Shown here: positions 52,821 through 63,837 of the stretch, in pieces
How positions within the stretch are numbered: the stretch's first letter is position 1
Layout of the letters: every line of letters starts with the position of its first letter
Made by a program: the position numbers and the translations under genes
The notes under the pieces: generated by a model
The model's input: the letters and a program-made list of their open reading frames with translations, nothing else
What the model was told of the DNA's origin: nothing
Database searches by the model: none
From: a filamentous cyanobacterium ESFC-1
GTDB lineage: Bacteria; Cyanobacteriota; Cyanobacteriia; Cyanobacteriales; Spirulinaceae
Reading direction: 5' to 3'
NCBI GenBank assembly: GCA_000380225.1
Contig: KB904821.1
Coordinates: 1,088,107 to 1,152,106, forward strand
DNA: 64,000 nt

Positions 52821-54926
52821 TTAGAACCAATCATCATCATCCTCATCCCAATCATTTTCATACTCGTAGGCGCGACGAGAAGGACTGCGACGATTATTAT
52901 AGCTGTCACGACTGGGGCTAGGGCTAGGGCTAGGGCTAGGTCGGCGTTCTACCCGGCGGCGATCGTAGGGGTCGGTTTCGTAATCATCGTAGTTATAAGG
53001 ATCGTAAGGAGATGGGGCCTGCGGTGGGGGAGGCGATGCAAAGCGATCGCGCTCTTTTTCCCCGGTAAAGGTACGCCGAATTGAACCGAAAAAGTCTTCA
53101 TCCTCGTCATCAAACTGCAAGCGAATCTCGCGATTGAGTTCATACAGCGCATCCTGTAAATCCGCCTGAGAGCGATCGATGCCTCTTTCGTCGTCTTGGT
53201 CGAGATATAGCCGTAAATCCGCGATCAGGGCTTCGATTTGGCGACGATAGTAACTGGCAAACTGATTACCAAAGTCGAGGGTGACTTCCCGCAAACGCCG
53301 TTGGGCTTGGTCAATCAGGGCGACCGAACGATTGCGTTTTTCGACACGTTCGCGCCGTTGACGGTCTTCTTGGGCAAATTCCTCGGCTTCGCGAATCATG
53401 GTACTCACTTCGGCTTCGGTGAGGGTCGAGGAGTTTTGAATCACCACACTTTGCTCGCGGCCCGTGGTGCGATCCATTGCGGTAACTTGCAGAATGCCAT
53501 TTGCGTCAATATCAAAGGCAACCTGGACTTGGGGGATACCCCTAGGGGCAGGGGGAATCCCAGTCAGTTTAAACCGTCCGAGGGATTTATTATCCTTAGC
53601 CATTTCTCGTTCCCCTTGGACAACATGAATTTCAACCAGGGTTTGATTATTTTCCGAGGTGGAGAAAATATCAGAACGACGTACCGGAATGGTGGTGTTG
53701 CGGGGAATCAGCTTTTTAGTCACGCCGCTAATGGTTTCAACGCCTAGGGATAGGGGCGTAACGTCTAGCAGTAAAACATCTTTGACTTCTCCGACAAGGA
53801 TACCCGATTGAATCGCTGCCCCCACCGCTACCACTTCATCGGGGTTAACGTTTTGGTTGGGTTCTTTGTCGATGAAACTGCGGACTAAGCCCTGCACTAG
53901 GGGAATCCGGGTCGAACCACCCACTAATACTACTTCATCGATTTGAATGGGACTCAAGCCTGCGTCTTTAATCGCTCGTTTGATGGGACGACGCAAACGA
54001 CTAACGAGATCGCCGCAGATACTTTCAAATTCGGCGCGAGTCAGGCGAGTTTCGATGTGTTTGGGGCCTTCGGGGGTGGCGGTGATGAAGGGCAGGTTGA
54101 TTTCGGTGGTGCTAACGCCCGAAAGCTCGATTTTGGCTTTCTCGGCGGCTTCGGTGAGGCGTTGGAGGGCTTGGCGATCGCGCCGTAAATCAACTTCTTC
54201 TTTTTCGAGAAATTCATCGGCCATCCAGTCCACTAACCGTTTATCAAAGTCTTGTCCCCCTAGCTGAGTGTCCCCACTGGTAGACAGCACTTCCAAGACA
54301 CCGCCCCCAACTTCGAGAATGGAAACATCAAATGTCCCACCCCCCAAGTCAAACACCAAAATCGTTTCATTTTCAGCGCGATCCAAGCCATACGCCAGGG
54401 AAGCCGCCGTGGGTTCGTTGACAATTCGCAACACTTCTAACCCGGCAATGCGGCCTGCGTCTTTGGTGGCTTGCCGTTGAGAGTCGTTGAAATACGCCGG
54501 AACGGTAATCACCGCCCCGGTTACGGGTTCGCCGAGGTAGCGTTCGGCATCTTCAGCGAGTTTGCGTAAAATCATCGCTGACACTTCTTCGGGGGCAAAA
54601 TCTTTTTTCAGACGAGGACAGCGAATTTTGACATTGCCATTATTATCCCGCCGCACCGTGTAGGCAACGCGCTTGGATTCGGGGGTTAATTCGCCATAAG
54701 TGCGGCCCACGAAGCGTTTAATGGCATAAAAGGTATTTTGAGGGTTTAGGACGGCTTGCCGCCTGGCCATTTGCCCGACCACTAATTCTCCGTCTTTATT
54801 GAATCCGACAACCGAGGGAGTGGTTCGCGTACCTTCTGCATTGGCAATAACAACGGGTTTGCCGCCTTCTATCACAGCAACAACAGAATTCGTTGTCCCC
54901 AAGTCGATGCCGACTACTCTACCCAT
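52821..54926 (-). CDS. dnaK: Hsp70 chaperone DnaK
   Basis: 701 aa. Phosphate-1 [17 protein letters not shown], phosphate-2 [16 protein letters not shown] and the linker [17 protein letters not shown] mark the ATPase domain (1-380) and substrate domain. The C-terminal lid is extended and ends in a disordered Ser/Arg/Pro-rich tail ([19 protein letters not shown]) closing with acidic WDEDDDDWF rather than the usual EEVD-type end. Cyanobacteria have several DnaK paralogues; this tail fits the divergent DnaK1-like class. An AGGAGAAGGA ribosome-binding site precedes the ATG. Confidence 0.93.
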   Translation of the reverse strand: MGRVVGIDLGTTNSVVAVIEGGKPVVIANAEGTRTTPSVVGFNKDGELVVGQMARRQAVLNPQNTFYAIKRFVGRTYGELTPESKRVAYTVRRDNNGNVKIRCPRLKKDFAPEEVSAMILRKLAEDAERYLGEPVTGAVITVPAYFNDSQRQATKDAGRIAGLEVLRIVNEPTAASLAYGLDRAENETILVFDLGGGTFDVSILEVGGGVLEVLSTSGDTQLGGQDFDKRLVDWMADEFLEKEEVDLRRDRQALQRLTEAAEKAKIELSGVSTTEINLPFITATPEGPKHIETRLTRAEFESICGDLVSRLRRPIKRAIKDAGLSPIQIDEVVLVGGSTRIPLVQGLVRSFIDKEPNQNVNPDEVVAVGAAIQSGILVGEVKDVLLLDVTPLSLGVETISGVTKKLIPRNTTIPVRRSDIFSTSENNQTLVEIHVVQGEREMAKDNKSLGRFKLTGIPPAPRGIPQVQVAFDIDANGILQVTAMDRTTGREQSVVIQNSSTLTEAEVSTMIREAEEFAQEDRQRRERVEKRNRSVALIDQAQRRLREVTLDFGNQFASYYRRQIEALIADLRLYLDQDDERGIDRSQADLQDALYELNREIRLQFDDEDEDFFGSIRRTFTGEKERDRFASPPPPQAPSPYDPYNYDDYETDPYDRRRVERRPSPSPSPSPSRDSYNNRRSPSRRAYEYENDWDEDDDDWF

Positions 54927-55201
54927 GCGCGATTCCTTCTCCTGTGTTCCGCCTACAAGATAATTTAGAATATGGAAACGATTTCAAGCCAAGCAAGTAT
55001 GGATTAACTGGCGCGTTCCTATACAAAATATTAAGTTATCTATCTTATTCTATCTTGGCGATGACAGCTTAACGATTCTACCGGGGCGATCGCCCTCGTC
55101 TTCTCTTACAATACAATCGTCTGAGGGAGACGAAAGCGGAAATCCCCTTGTCGGAATCGTAGAAAAAACTAACTGACCACTTATTGAGGCACTGATTACC
55201 T

Positions 55202-56110
55202 GTGAAATCTTGGCGAATTTCTACCGCGATCGCGCTTTGTACGGCTTCTTTAGTTTTAGGAAGCTGCAATGGTAACGGCGGCGACAATGCGGCCCAAATC
55301 GAAGCGATTACCGAAGATTGGGTAGCCTATACCCCAGAAGACCAAAGCTACAGCGTTAAATTTCCTGGCGAACCCCAAGGCGACCAATTTTTTGCGGGTT
55401 ATGAAGGAGAATCAATCTCCTATGGTGTGATTGCGATTCCTTATCCCCCCGAACAAGGTTCTCCCGATGATTTAATTGAGGAGTTGACCGCCACCCTGAC
55501 TCAAGAAGGCGGCACCATCGAAAATCAAGAAGACATTACCCGCAACGACCTCCCCGGTCGAGAACTGACGGTCGTCACCGAGAACAGTCGGCTGAAGGTC
55601 TTGGTTTTATTCGATGAAGAAAACGGCAGAATTTACCAAGTATTAGCGGGTAGCGACGATACCGAACAAGATATCGAGGTTCCAGAAGTCAACGCCTTCT
55701 TAAGTTCTTTTGAAGTGGCGGATGCCCCGATTGCGGTGACTCCCTCCCCCGAAGACGAAACTCGCAACAATTTGGGAGCATTATCTCGCGCTCAACAAGC
55801 TTATTTTCTCGAAGAATCCGAATTTGCGCCAACCATTGACGATTTGGGCTTAGGGATCAACCCCGAAACTGAGAACTTCAATTATGCCATTGATACCGTC
55901 GAGGGCGATCGCGTCTACATGACCGCCACTGCCAAAAATGCAGACACCAAAAGCTTCGGGGCATTAGTATTTGTGGACGAAAGCAGCGACCAAGGCATAA
56001 CTCAGGGCATTCTCTGTGCCACCGACGAACCCGCCCAAACCCCCCCCGACATCCCCCAAGTCACCGACGGCCAACCCGAATGTGCTTCTGGGTCTTCGGC
56101 AGTTGAATAG
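55202..56110 (+). CDS. lipoprotein with PsbP-like and type IV pilin-like domains
   Basis: 302 aa starting GTG, with GAGG 12 nt upstream. The lipobox LVLGSC (Cys at 22) predicts membrane lipidation. Residues 40-175 (YTPEDQSYSVKFPGEPQGDQ, GRIYQVLAGSDD, VNAFLSSFEV) resemble PsbP/DUF1795-like domains. The last 120 residues (TRNNLGALSRAQQAYFLEES, FAPTIDDLGLGINPETENFN, LCATDEPAQTPP) match the soluble part of cyanobacterial type IV pilin-like proteins, without the pilin N-terminal helix. The function is unknown. Confidence 0.8.
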   Translation: MKSWRISTAIALCTASLVLGSCNGNGGDNAAQIEAITEDWVAYTPEDQSYSVKFPGEPQGDQFFAGYEGESISYGVIAIPYPPEQGSPDDLIEELTATLTQEGGTIENQEDITRNDLPGRELTVVTENSRLKVLVLFDEENGRIYQVLAGSDDTEQDIEVPEVNAFLSSFEVADAPIAVTPSPEDETRNNLGALSRAQQAYFLEESEFAPTIDDLGLGINPETENFNYAIDTVEGDRVYMTATAKNADTKSFGALVFVDESSDQGITQGILCATDEPAQTPPDIPQVTDGQPECASGSSAVE

Positions 56111-56331
56111 TTAGGCAGTCGGGTTTCTTGGGCAGTAGGCAATCGGCAGTCGGCAGTAGGTATTGGGCAGTCGGGAAGAGGGGGAGGAGGGGGAAGAGGG
56201 GAAGGAGTGGGGAGAGGGGGAAGAAACAACCAACAACCAACAACCAACAACCAACAACCAATAACCAACAACCAACAACCAACAACCAACAACCAACAAC
56301 CAACAACCAACAACCAACAACCAACAACCAA
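56111..56331. repeat. repeat-rich spacer upstream of pdhB
   Basis: GGCAGTC/GGCAATC heptamer units lie at 56112-56172, then a purine-only G-rich tract (56173-56225), then an AACAACC array of about 15 units (56226-56331). No gene is present; the forward open frame through the array has a seven-base period. Confidence 0.92.
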
Positions 56332-56388
56332 GGACGAACATGGTACGATGTCAGAACCCTCCCCTTATTGGTACTAGGAAATCTGTAG

Positions 56389-57372
56389 ATGGCAGAAACT
56401 CTTTTCTTCAACGCTCTACGCCAAGCCACAGATGAAGAAATGGCAAGAGACAGTAGCGTTTTTGTTTTAGGCGAAGACGTAGGTCACTATGGCGGTTCGT
56501 ATAAAGTCACCAAAGACCTTTATAAAAAGTATGGCGACTTGCGCCTACTGGATACTCCGATCGCGGAAAATAGTTTTACCGGAATGGCTGTGGGTGCAGC
56601 GATGACGGGTTTGCGGCCCATCGTCGAAGGCATGAACATGGGCTTTTTGCTGCTGGCATTTAACCAAATTGCCAACAACGCCGGGATGTTGCGCTATACC
56701 TCTGGCGGTAATTTTACAATCCCGATGGTGATTCGCGGCCCCGGTGGTGTCGGACGGCAACTCGGGGCAGAACATTCCCAACGGCTAGAGGCTTATTTCC
56801 AAGCTGTACCGGGCTTAAAAATTGTCGCTTGTTCGACTCCTTACAATGCCAAGGGTCTGCTCAAAGCGGCGATTCGCGACGAAAATCCGGTGTTATTCTT
56901 TGAACACGTTTTGCTGTACAACCTCAAAGAAAATTTACCGGATCATGAATATATTGTGCCGTTGGATCGCGCTGAAGTGGTGCGTCCGGGGAAAGATGTC
57001 ACGATTTTGACTTATTCGCGGATGCGTCATCATGTGATGCAAGCGCTGAAAACCTTGGAAAAGCAAGGTTATGACCCGGAAGTGATTGATTTAATTTCTT
57101 TGAAGCCTTTAGATTTTGAAACCATTGGGGCTTCAATTCGCAAAACCCACCGCGTTATCATCGTCGAAGAATGTATGAAAACCGGGGGAATTGGGGCAGA
57201 ATTAGTGGCTTCGATTAATGACCGCTTTTTTGATGAGTTAGACGCGCCTGTGGTGCGTTTATCGTCCCAAGACATTCCTACCCCTTACAATGGAATGCTA
57301 GAGCGTTTAACCATTATTCAGCCGCCCCAAATCGCAGAAGCGGTAGAGAAATTAGTAGAAGGACGAATTTAA
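56389..57372 (+). CDS. pdhB: pyruvate dehydrogenase E1 component beta subunit
   Basis: 327 aa. The transketolase pyrimidine domain (1-180) shows [20 protein letters not shown], the cofactor-activating Glu in [20 protein letters not shown] and [20 protein letters not shown]. The C-terminal transketolase domain begins [17 protein letters not shown]. With PdhA, E2 and E3 it makes acetyl-CoA from pyruvate. Only the beta gene is here, as is common in cyanobacteria. secD follows after 121 bp. Confidence 0.95.
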   Translation: MAETLFFNALRQATDEEMARDSSVFVLGEDVGHYGGSYKVTKDLYKKYGDLRLLDTPIAENSFTGMAVGAAMTGLRPIVEGMNMGFLLLAFNQIANNAGMLRYTSGGNFTIPMVIRGPGGVGRQLGAEHSQRLEAYFQAVPGLKIVACSTPYNAKGLLKAAIRDENPVLFFEHVLLYNLKENLPDHEYIVPLDRAEVVRPGKDVTILTYSRMRHHVMQALKTLEKQGYDPEVIDLISLKPLDFETIGASIRKTHRVIIVEECMKTGGIGAELVASINDRFFDELDAPVVRLSSQDIPTPYNGMLERLTIIQPPQIAEAVEKLVEGRI

Positions 57373-57493
57373 AGGCAGTTTTACCGAAAGCAAAGATGAC
57401 GGGATCGATGGCAAGATGGAACAGTGACAAAATGCCGATCTCGCCATCTTTCGTTTTGAGTAAACTTGATTGAATTAATTATTAAAACAAGCA

Positions 57494-58903
57494 ATGCAAA
57501 AACAGCGTTCGATTATTGCTTTAATTTTAGTGCTGGTCGTGTTGGCAGTGGTCGTGTTGTTCCAGATTCGCATTCCTTTGGGTCTGGATTTACGCGGCGG
57601 TACACAACTGACGATTGAGGTACAACCGACTGAAGAAGTCCGTAATATTACCCCAGAAAACCTCAGCGATACCAAGCGGGTTTTGATGAATCGGATTGAT
57701 GGTTTAGGCGTATCTGAACCAACCATTCAAACTGCCGGGACGGATAAGATTTTGGTACAGTTACCCGGAGTCAGCGATCCCCAACAAGCCGAACGGGTAT
57801 TAGGGGGAACGGCACAGTTAGAGTTTCGCCAGCAAAAACAAGGCACAGAAAACGAATTTCGCTCTCGCATCGAAGAACGAGAACTCACTCGTTTAGCTGT
57901 AGAGGAACTACGACAGGAGGAGAATTCTGACCCAGAAGCGATCGCGCAATTACAAGCACAACTCGATCGCGTTAACAATGCAATTGGCGAGTTTTTTGCC
58001 CCTCCCGAAATTAGCGGTAAAAACCTCACCACAGCAGGCTTTCAACCCAATCAAGGCGGTTCGGGTTGGGCGGTTACGGTGGCTTTTGATAGTGAAGGGG
58101 GCAGTCAGTTTGCCAGCTTAACCAAGGATTTAGCCGGGACGGGTCGTTCGATTGGTATTTTCCTCGATGATGTCTTGATTAGCTACCCCATTGTTAACGC
58201 TGAATATGCGGCGACGGGGATTGCTGGCGGACGGGCGACCATTAGCGGTAATTTTACCAGCGAAAGCGCTAATGACCTGGCAGTACAGTTGCGCGGGGGG
58301 GCTTTGCCTTTCCCGGTGGCGGTGGTGGAAAATCGCACCGTGGGGGCAACCCTGGGTCGCGATAGCATCAACCGCAGTATTATTGCCGGGGCTTCGGGGT
58401 TGGGGCTAGTTTTTGTGTTTATGGGTGTTTATTACCGTTTACCGGGCTTGCTGGCGGATATGGCCTTGGCGATTTATACTTTGCTGACTTTGGCGGCTTA
58501 TGCTTTGATTGGAGTCACTTTGACTTTGCCGGGAATTGCCGGGTTTATCCTCAGTATTGGCATGGCCGTGGATGCCAATGTGCTGATTTTTGAACGAACT
58601 CGCGAGGAGTTGCGATCGGGTAAAACTTTGTATCGTTCGGTCGAATCAGGCTTTTATCGGGCATTTTCGAGCATTCTTGATAGTAATGTAACGACGCTGA
58701 TCGCTTGCGGGGCGTTGTTTTTCTTGGGTTCGGGTTTGGTGAAGGGTTTTGCCCTCACTTTAGCAATTGGGGTGGCGGTGAGTATGTTTACCGCTTTAAC
58801 CTGTAGTCGCTCTTTGTTACTGTTAACCGTGTTAGGAGTGCCAGGAGTACGCCAAAAACCAGAGTTGTTCTGCCCGAATATTCCGCAAAGCGTGAAGTCT
58901 TAG
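57494..58903 (+). CDS. secD: protein translocase subunit SecD
   Basis: 469 aa. TM1 near the N-terminus ([20 protein letters not shown]) is followed by [14 protein letters not shown], periplasmic P1 domains, and five helices including [27 protein letters not shown] (quoted in part: [19 protein letters not shown]). It uses proton-motive force with SecF to help complete export through SecYEG. secF starts 10 bp after its stop. Confidence 0.96.
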   Translation: MQKQRSIIALILVLVVLAVVVLFQIRIPLGLDLRGGTQLTIEVQPTEEVRNITPENLSDTKRVLMNRIDGLGVSEPTIQTAGTDKILVQLPGVSDPQQAERVLGGTAQLEFRQQKQGTENEFRSRIEERELTRLAVEELRQEENSDPEAIAQLQAQLDRVNNAIGEFFAPPEISGKNLTTAGFQPNQGGSGWAVTVAFDSEGGSQFASLTKDLAGTGRSIGIFLDDVLISYPIVNAEYAATGIAGGRATISGNFTSESANDLAVQLRGGALPFPVAVVENRTVGATLGRDSINRSIIAGASGLGLVFVFMGVYYRLPGLLADMALAIYTLLTLAAYALIGVTLTLPGIAGFILSIGMAVDANVLIFERTREELRSGKTLYRSVESGFYRAFSSILDSNVTTLIACGALFFLGSGLVKGFALTLAIGVAVSMFTALTCSRSLLLLTVLGVPGVRQKPELFCPNIPQSVKS

Positions 58904-58913
58904 AGGAGGGGAA

Positions 58914-59906
58914 ATGATTAAACTTCATGTTATTCAGCGTCGCAAGACTTGGTGGATTGTGTCTGCGATCGCGCTCATTGCTAGTATTATTGCGATGATT
59001 GTGTCTTTCTCACAGTTTGGTTCTCCGGTGCGTCCGGGGCTGGATTTTGTGGGAGGGACACGGCTTCAGGTGTCGGTTGATTGTTCGGTGTCAGGACAAT
59101 GCGAGGAACCGATTAATGCGGGTGATGTTACACCGATTTTAGAGGCTCAAGGGCTAGAAAATAGCAGCGTCCAGATTATCGATGACTATACCATTACAAT
59201 CCGCACCAAGGAACTGCGACCGAATCAACGGGTAGAGTTACAAGAGGCGATCGCGTCGGAGTTTGGACAAATTGACACCAGTACTCTACAAATTGATACG
59301 GTGGGGCCTACTGTCGGTCAAGAGTTGTTTGTGGCGGGTTTGCTGGCGCTGATTGTCTCGTTTTTTGGCATTGTTTTTTATCTCAGCGTTCGCTTTAAAC
59401 TCGATTACGCAATTTTCGCGATCGCGGCACTTTTTCACGATGCTTTGATTACGGCGGGTTTGTTCGCAATTTTGGGTTTGACGCTAGGTTTTGAAGCAGA
59501 TAGCTTATTCTTGGTCGCTCTTTTAACCATTATTGGCTTCTCAGTCAACGATACCGTGGTTATTTATGACCGCATTCGCGAAACCGCCAGCATTGAAACT
59601 GGGGAATCGATTAACCAAGTCGTTAACGATGCAGTCGATCAAACTATTGGGCGATCGATTAATACCAGTATCACAACTTTACTGCCCTTAGTCGCCATTT
59701 TCCTCTTTGGGGGGGATACCCTGAAGTATTTTGCCTTGGCGTTGATTGTGGGCTTTATTTTAGGGGCGTATTCGAGTATTTTTGTAGCCAGCACTTTATT
59801 AGCGTGGTGGAGAAGCCGCACCGAAACCCTCAAGCCCGCAATGGCCACAGAAGCGCCTTCTGACGCTGACAATCTCGCAGAATCCACCTATCCGGATGAA
59901 GGATAA
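58914..59906 (+). CDS. secF: protein translocase subunit SecF
   Basis: 330 aa, starting ATG with GAGGGGA just before it. Key blocks are [54 protein letters not shown] and [20 protein letters not shown]. Six membrane segments are present. It partners SecD in the same operon. The C-terminal tail is short and acidic. Confidence 0.96.
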   Translation: MIKLHVIQRRKTWWIVSAIALIASIIAMIVSFSQFGSPVRPGLDFVGGTRLQVSVDCSVSGQCEEPINAGDVTPILEAQGLENSSVQIIDDYTITIRTKELRPNQRVELQEAIASEFGQIDTSTLQIDTVGPTVGQELFVAGLLALIVSFFGIVFYLSVRFKLDYAIFAIAALFHDALITAGLFAILGLTLGFEADSLFLVALLTIIGFSVNDTVVIYDRIRETASIETGESINQVVNDAVDQTIGRSINTSITTLLPLVAIFLFGGDTLKYFALALIVGFILGAYSSIFVASTLLAWWRSRTETLKPAMATEAPSDADNLAESTYPDEG

Positions 59907-59949
59907 GCGCGTTTGGGTATTTTAGCCTCATTGGGTTAATCAAGAAACC

Positions 59950-60348
59950 ATGACCTCCGATTCTCAGTTTCCCTTGCCAGATGACGATCCTGCCTTTGAA
60001 CAACAACTTCAGCGACTGTATGAAGTTTCCCTGCAACGTCGCTGGCGTTTTATCGTCATCTGTTGGCTAACCCTTGGGGTTTACGGATTGTGGGGCTTGC
60101 GCCAAGAAATTAGCCTCGGTTTGGATTATTTTACTTGGTCTTTGGTGCGCTACAGCATTGTTTTCGATCCAATTCCTTCGTTGTGTATTGGCTTTTGTTT
60201 TGCCTTGATGCTGGGGACGTTGATCAACCAAAGTCGTAATATTCTATTTGGTTTATCTCGTCCTCAACGACAGCAACTCACGCGAGAGTTACAACGAATT
60301 CGCGCCGTGGGTAAAGCGCATCCATTGTGGAAAAAGGTTTGTGGGTAA
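59950..60348 (+). CDS. conserved membrane protein, two helices
   Basis: 132 aa. A cytosolic acidic N-terminus precedes TM1 (FIVICWLTLGVYGLWGL) and TM2 (PSLCIGFCFALMLGTLI), with a basic C-terminal helix (RQQLTRELQRIRAVGKAHPL). No family is assigned. It lies 43 bp after secF on the same strand and may belong to that operon. The stop is followed by a heptamer array. Confidence 0.75.
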   Translation: MTSDSQFPLPDDDPAFEQQLQRLYEVSLQRRWRFIVICWLTLGVYGLWGLRQEISLGLDYFTWSLVRYSIVFDPIPSLCIGFCFALMLGTLINQSRNILFGLSRPQRQQLTRELQRIRAVGKAHPLWKKVCG

Positions 60349-60545
60349 TGTACAATGTACAATTTACAATTTACAATTTACAATGTACAATTTACAATTT
60401 ACAATTTACAACGGTAAAACTAATTTATAATTTATAATTTACAATGTACAACGGTAAAAATAATTATTAATTTATAATTTATAATTTACAATGTACAACG
60501 GTAAAACTAATTATTAATTTATAATTTACAATGTACAACGGTAAA
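60346..60545. repeat. TTTACAA heptamer array with higher-order units
   Basis: The array is made of TTTACAA/TGTACAA units for about 60 bp, then longer blocks of about 52 bp (ACGGTAAAACTAATTATTAA plus TTTATAATTTACAATGTACA) repeated about three times. Nested duplication is visible. Confidence 0.9.
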
Positions 60546-60566
60546 ATCAATAACTAATAACTAAAG

Positions 60567-60746
60567 ATGAACCTACCTATAGAACTCCTAGAAGACATTA
60601 AACTCTATTTGAGCGATCGCGCCAATCAAGGAGACGAAGCCGCCCAAACCTTGTTACAGCAAATCGAAACCGCACAAGATCGAGAAACAGAATCTACTCC
60701 TATTTTTTATTCCGTTCCTTCCGTGGGTGAGGAATTGGGCTGTTAA
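60567..60746 (+). CDS. small hypothetical protein between repeat arrays
   Basis: 59 aa (MNLPIELLEDIKLYLSDRAN ... SVPSVGEELGC), acidic and helical in the first 40 residues, without a signal peptide. It is embedded between two heptamer arrays, with a HIP1 site inside. The coherent composition and HIP1 position suggest a real gene; the function is unknown. Confidence 0.6.
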   Translation: MNLPIELLEDIKLYLSDRANQGDEAAQTLLQQIETAQDRETESTPIFYSVPSVGEELGC

Positions 60747-60751
60747 TAAAA

Positions 60752-60979
60752 AAATGTACAATTAATCATTAACAATGTACAATTAACAATTAACAATGTA
60801 CAATTAATAATTAACAATTAACAATTAATAGTTAATAATGAAAAGTTAATAATGAAAAGTTAGGGAATTTTCTAATTACCAATTATCAATGCTGAGACTT
60901 GGGTACTAAGCATAACTAACAACAAACAACTAATAACCAATAACTAATAACCAATAACCAACAACCAACAACCAATAAT
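60752..60979. repeat. heptamer arrays upstream of moaA
   Basis: TTAACAA/TGTACAA units lie at 60757-60830, AAAGTTAATAATG units at 60835-60862, and an AACAACC/AATAACC array at 60910-60976 that ends at the moaA start codon, so no ordinary ribosome-binding site precedes moaA. Confidence 0.88.
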
Positions 60980-61969
60980 ATGAACCCCGTTGATTACTTG
61001 CGAATAAGCCTCATCGATCGCTGTAACTTTCGCTGTCAATACTGTATGCCAGAGGGGGCAGAGTTAGAATATATTTTGCGAGACAGCTTACTGAGTCGCG
61101 ACGAAATCCGCGTTCTGCTGCAAGAAGTCTTTATTCCCCTCGGCTTTCGCAAGTTTCGCCTAACTGGGGGAGAACCCCTGTTGCGGCCTGATGTGGTGGA
61201 GATTGTGGCAGATATTGCCCAATTAAGCGAAACTCAGGATATTGCCATGACGACCAATGCTTATCTCCTGGCCGACAAAGCCCAAGCCCTACATAATGCG
61301 GGCTTGCGGCGGATTAATATTAGCCTGGACTCCCTCGATCCTGAAAATTTTGACAAAATAATCGGCAACCGGGGCAAAAGTCGCTGGCAGCGCACCTGGC
61401 AGGGCATACAGACCGCTTATGAGGTGGGGTTCAACCCGTTGAAACTGAATGTGGTGGTGATTCCGGGGGTAAACGACGGCGAGGTGTTGGATTTAGCCGC
61501 TTTGACCCTAAATCGGAATTGGCACGTTCGTTTTATTGAATTTATGCCCATTGGTAATGCTAGTTTATTTCAAGACCGGGCTTGGATTCCTTCGGAGGAA
61601 TTGCGGCAACAAATTCGCGATCGCTGGGGTTTAGAAAGTGGTAATGTTACCGGAAATGGCCCGGCAGATGTGTTTCAAATTCCGGGGGCAAAAGGGACAA
61701 TCGGCTTTATTTCCCAGATGTCAGAATGTTTTTGCGATCGCTGTAACCGAATGCGTCTTTCTGCCGATGGTTTATTGCGTCCTTGTTTACTCAATGAAAC
61801 GGGTCAAATTGACTTAAAAACGGCTTTGCGTGAAGGGAAATCTTTATCTTATTTACGAAACCAAGTCGGAGATTTACTGGCGATTAAACCGGAAATCAAC
61901 TACAAAATGCGCGATTCTGGCACAGAAAACGGCTTTTACGACCGTTCTATGTCTCAAATCGGCGGTTAG
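60980..61969 (+). CDS. moaA: GTP 3',8-cyclase
   Basis: 329 aa radical-SAM enzyme. The N-terminal cluster motif CNFRCQYC lies in [28 protein letters not shown] is the SAM-binding GGEP, and the C-terminal second [4Fe-4S] ligands are in [20 protein letters not shown] with PCLLNE. It makes cyclic pyranopterin precursor from GTP with MoaC for molybdenum cofactor. The C-terminal GG motif is present (SQIGG). The start directly follows a heptamer array. Confidence 0.96.
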   Translation: MNPVDYLRISLIDRCNFRCQYCMPEGAELEYILRDSLLSRDEIRVLLQEVFIPLGFRKFRLTGGEPLLRPDVVEIVADIAQLSETQDIAMTTNAYLLADKAQALHNAGLRRINISLDSLDPENFDKIIGNRGKSRWQRTWQGIQTAYEVGFNPLKLNVVVIPGVNDGEVLDLAALTLNRNWHVRFIEFMPIGNASLFQDRAWIPSEELRQQIRDRWGLESGNVTGNGPADVFQIPGAKGTIGFISQMSECFCDRCNRMRLSADGLLRPCLLNETGQIDLKTALREGKSLSYLRNQVGDLLAIKPEINYKMRDSGTENGFYDRSMSQIGG

Positions 61970-62023
61970 AAATAAAAGCGATCGCGCCTTAAAATTAATG
62001 AGAATTAAAAACTTCGATTGAGT

Positions 62024-62509
62024 TTAAGGGGATTCAGTTTGCAGATGAGTCGAAACTAAATCCCGGATGCGATCGCGATTGCTTTCAACTAATTCTTGTT
62101 GTTCGGGCCAGAAAAAAGGTAATGGCTGCTCGAAGTCAAACCAATGCAACTGATACTCATAAGTTGTATCGGTGGGTTTACCTTCGATTTGAGCAGTAAT
62201 AAACAAAAAATAGTGAATCTTTTTCCAGCGTTGTTTAGAATAATCTAATCGCTCGCGATCGCCCAAATCGGCAATTAACTTTAAATCCGTTAATCCGGCT
62301 TCTTCGGCGACTTCTCGATAAGCCGCCATTTCCAGGGTTTCTCCCGATTCTAAACGACCTTTGGGCAGAACATACTTAGAAAGACTGCCTTCACTCACCA
62401 CGGCTAGAAAAAGGCGATTATCTTGCCAACGCACCACCACACCCCCGGCAGAAATATCTTCAGGAATATTCGGGGGACGGTGATACCAACTGTCATCGAC
62501 TGTAATCAT
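62024..62509 (-). CDS. NUDIX hydrolase
   Basis: 161 aa with the full Nudix box: GRLESGETLEMAAYREVAEE then AGL. The flanking VLPKG and DLGDRERLDY fit Ap4A-type or dinucleotide-polyphosphate hydrolases, though the substrate cannot be set. Cytosolic. It is convergent with moaA and divergent from the lipase-like gene. Confidence 0.92.
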   Translation of the reverse strand: MITVDDSWYHRPPNIPEDISAGGVVVRWQDNRLFLAVVSEGSLSKYVLPKGRLESGETLEMAAYREVAEEAGLTDLKLIADLGDRERLDYSKQRWKKIHYFLFITAQIEGKPTDTTYEYQLHWFDFEQPLPFFWPEQQELVESNRDRIRDLVSTHLQTESP

Positions 62510-62562
62510 TTTGAGAATAAAACTTTTAGTTTAGAAATCAGGGCAACTTTGAGGAAAATTTG

Positions 62563-63459
62563 ATGAATTTCAGCCAAAGTCCAGAGAATCCTGAATTTAT
62601 TTTATATGCTCAACATGGTTGGGCGGATACAGGCCGAGAAATTGGTTTACTGGCTCATCAACTCGCAGGCGATCGCGCTAAAATTGTCGCACCGAGTTTA
62701 GGCTGGTGGCAGACATGGTGGCGCATCGAGCCGTTGATTGCTCAAGTTGAGGCGATCGCGCAGCCAACCCTACAAGCCTTTCGGGATCTGCCCCTCCGCA
62801 TTGTCGGTCACTCTATGGGGGGTCTGATTTGGTTAGAATTGCTCCACAGACATCCCGAATGGCAATCTCGCGTTCATTCCCTGGTTTTAGTGGCTTCCCC
62901 CGTTGGTGGCTCAGATTTAGCCCGTCTGATCGATCCCTTGGCTTGGGGGATTGGTATTGCGGCAGATTTAGGCAAAAATCGCCGTTTTCTCGCGGCAGAT
63001 TTAGCCCAAACCATTCCCACCCTCGCGATCGCCGGAGACCTTGATGGTGGCAGCGACGGCACGATTCCCGTTAGTTCGACTTGGGTTGAAAAAGCGCATT
63101 GGGTTCAACTATCAGGATTATCTCATCCTCAGCTTAAAAACACGCCGGAATTATTACCAGTTATTCAAAAATTCTGGCAAAATCCCCTGATTCTACCCGC
63201 AGAAGCCCCGAATTTAACCCAAATCGTTATTCAGCGCCTCCACGCCGTCCCTGGTATGACGGACACCCATCCCCGCCATTTTCAATCGGCTCGAATTATT
63301 GTGACTTTAGCCGATAACTCGACGGTACGTTGGTGGCGTAACTTTTTCGGCATTCCCCATGTTTTTGTCGCTGATTCCCACGAAACTTGCCTTTATAGCG
63401 GCTTTGTCGGTTGGGATCATGTACAAGACTTGAGAGATGCGATCGCTGAAATTGCCTAA
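62563..63459 (+). CDS. alpha/beta hydrolase (lipase-like)
   Basis: 298 aa. HGWADTGREIGLLAHQL, nucleophile RIVGHSMGGLIWLELL (GHSMG), and a late Asp/His (AGDLDGGSDGTIPV, SGLSHPQL) give a triad. No signal peptide. The last 70 residues form an extra domain (ARIIVTLADNSTVRWWRNFF, HVFVADSHETCLYSGF) not part of the hydrolase fold; similar tails are common in cyanobacteria. ATG 62563 follows a GAGGAAAA ribosome-binding site. The substrate is unknown. Confidence 0.85.
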   Translation: MNFSQSPENPEFILYAQHGWADTGREIGLLAHQLAGDRAKIVAPSLGWWQTWWRIEPLIAQVEAIAQPTLQAFRDLPLRIVGHSMGGLIWLELLHRHPEWQSRVHSLVLVASPVGGSDLARLIDPLAWGIGIAADLGKNRRFLAADLAQTIPTLAIAGDLDGGSDGTIPVSSTWVEKAHWVQLSGLSHPQLKNTPELLPVIQKFWQNPLILPAEAPNLTQIVIQRLHAVPGMTDTHPRHFQSARIIVTLADNSTVRWWRNFFGIPHVFVADSHETCLYSGFVGWDHVQDLRDAIAEIA

Positions 63460-63601
63460 AATTGAAAATAACAGAAAAATTTTAGTTTTCTCGAATGTTT
63501 TGAAATGAAGTCCGGGCTGAGTTTGCCAATCTGTAGTTGAAACTCATTGCACAGATACCATTTCGCGATTCTAGAATTTTGTTGTAATTTGATATAAAAC
63601 T

Positions 63602-63823
63602 ATGACATCTAAAGCCTTTGAGCGAATGCGCTTGCAATCCCACGCTTATATCAAGCGTCAAATTGAGTCATCGCAACAGCGACTCAATTTAGTTTCAAAA
63701 CGGGTCAGTCGCCAAAAGACTTGTAAATATAATGCCAATTCTGCTTTTTTATTGTGTGCGGTGAATCCGAGCGGCCCCTGTAGCGATTGTTCAATGTATG
63801 AGCCGAAAGGAGAATTGACATAA
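63602..63823 (+). CDS. DUF6464-type small cyanobacterial protein
   Basis: 73 aa. The C-terminal half carries the family's motif CKYNANSAFLLCAVNPSGPC and SDCSMYEP, with four Cys that could bind metal. The N-terminus is basic and helical. Function unknown. An insertion sequence starts directly beyond its stop codon. Confidence 0.8.
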   Translation: MTSKAFERMRLQSHAYIKRQIESSQQRLNLVSKRVSRQKTCKYNANSAFLLCAVNPSGPCSDCSMYEPKGELT

Positions 63824-63837
63824 GAAAACAAAAACCT

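Noticed and set aside
56002..56429. Minus-strand frames of WLLVVGC type and a forward poly-NNQQPTT frame
   Set aside because: Same artefact: the AACAACC heptamer array read in different frames, running into pdhB or the lipoprotein gene on the wrong strand.
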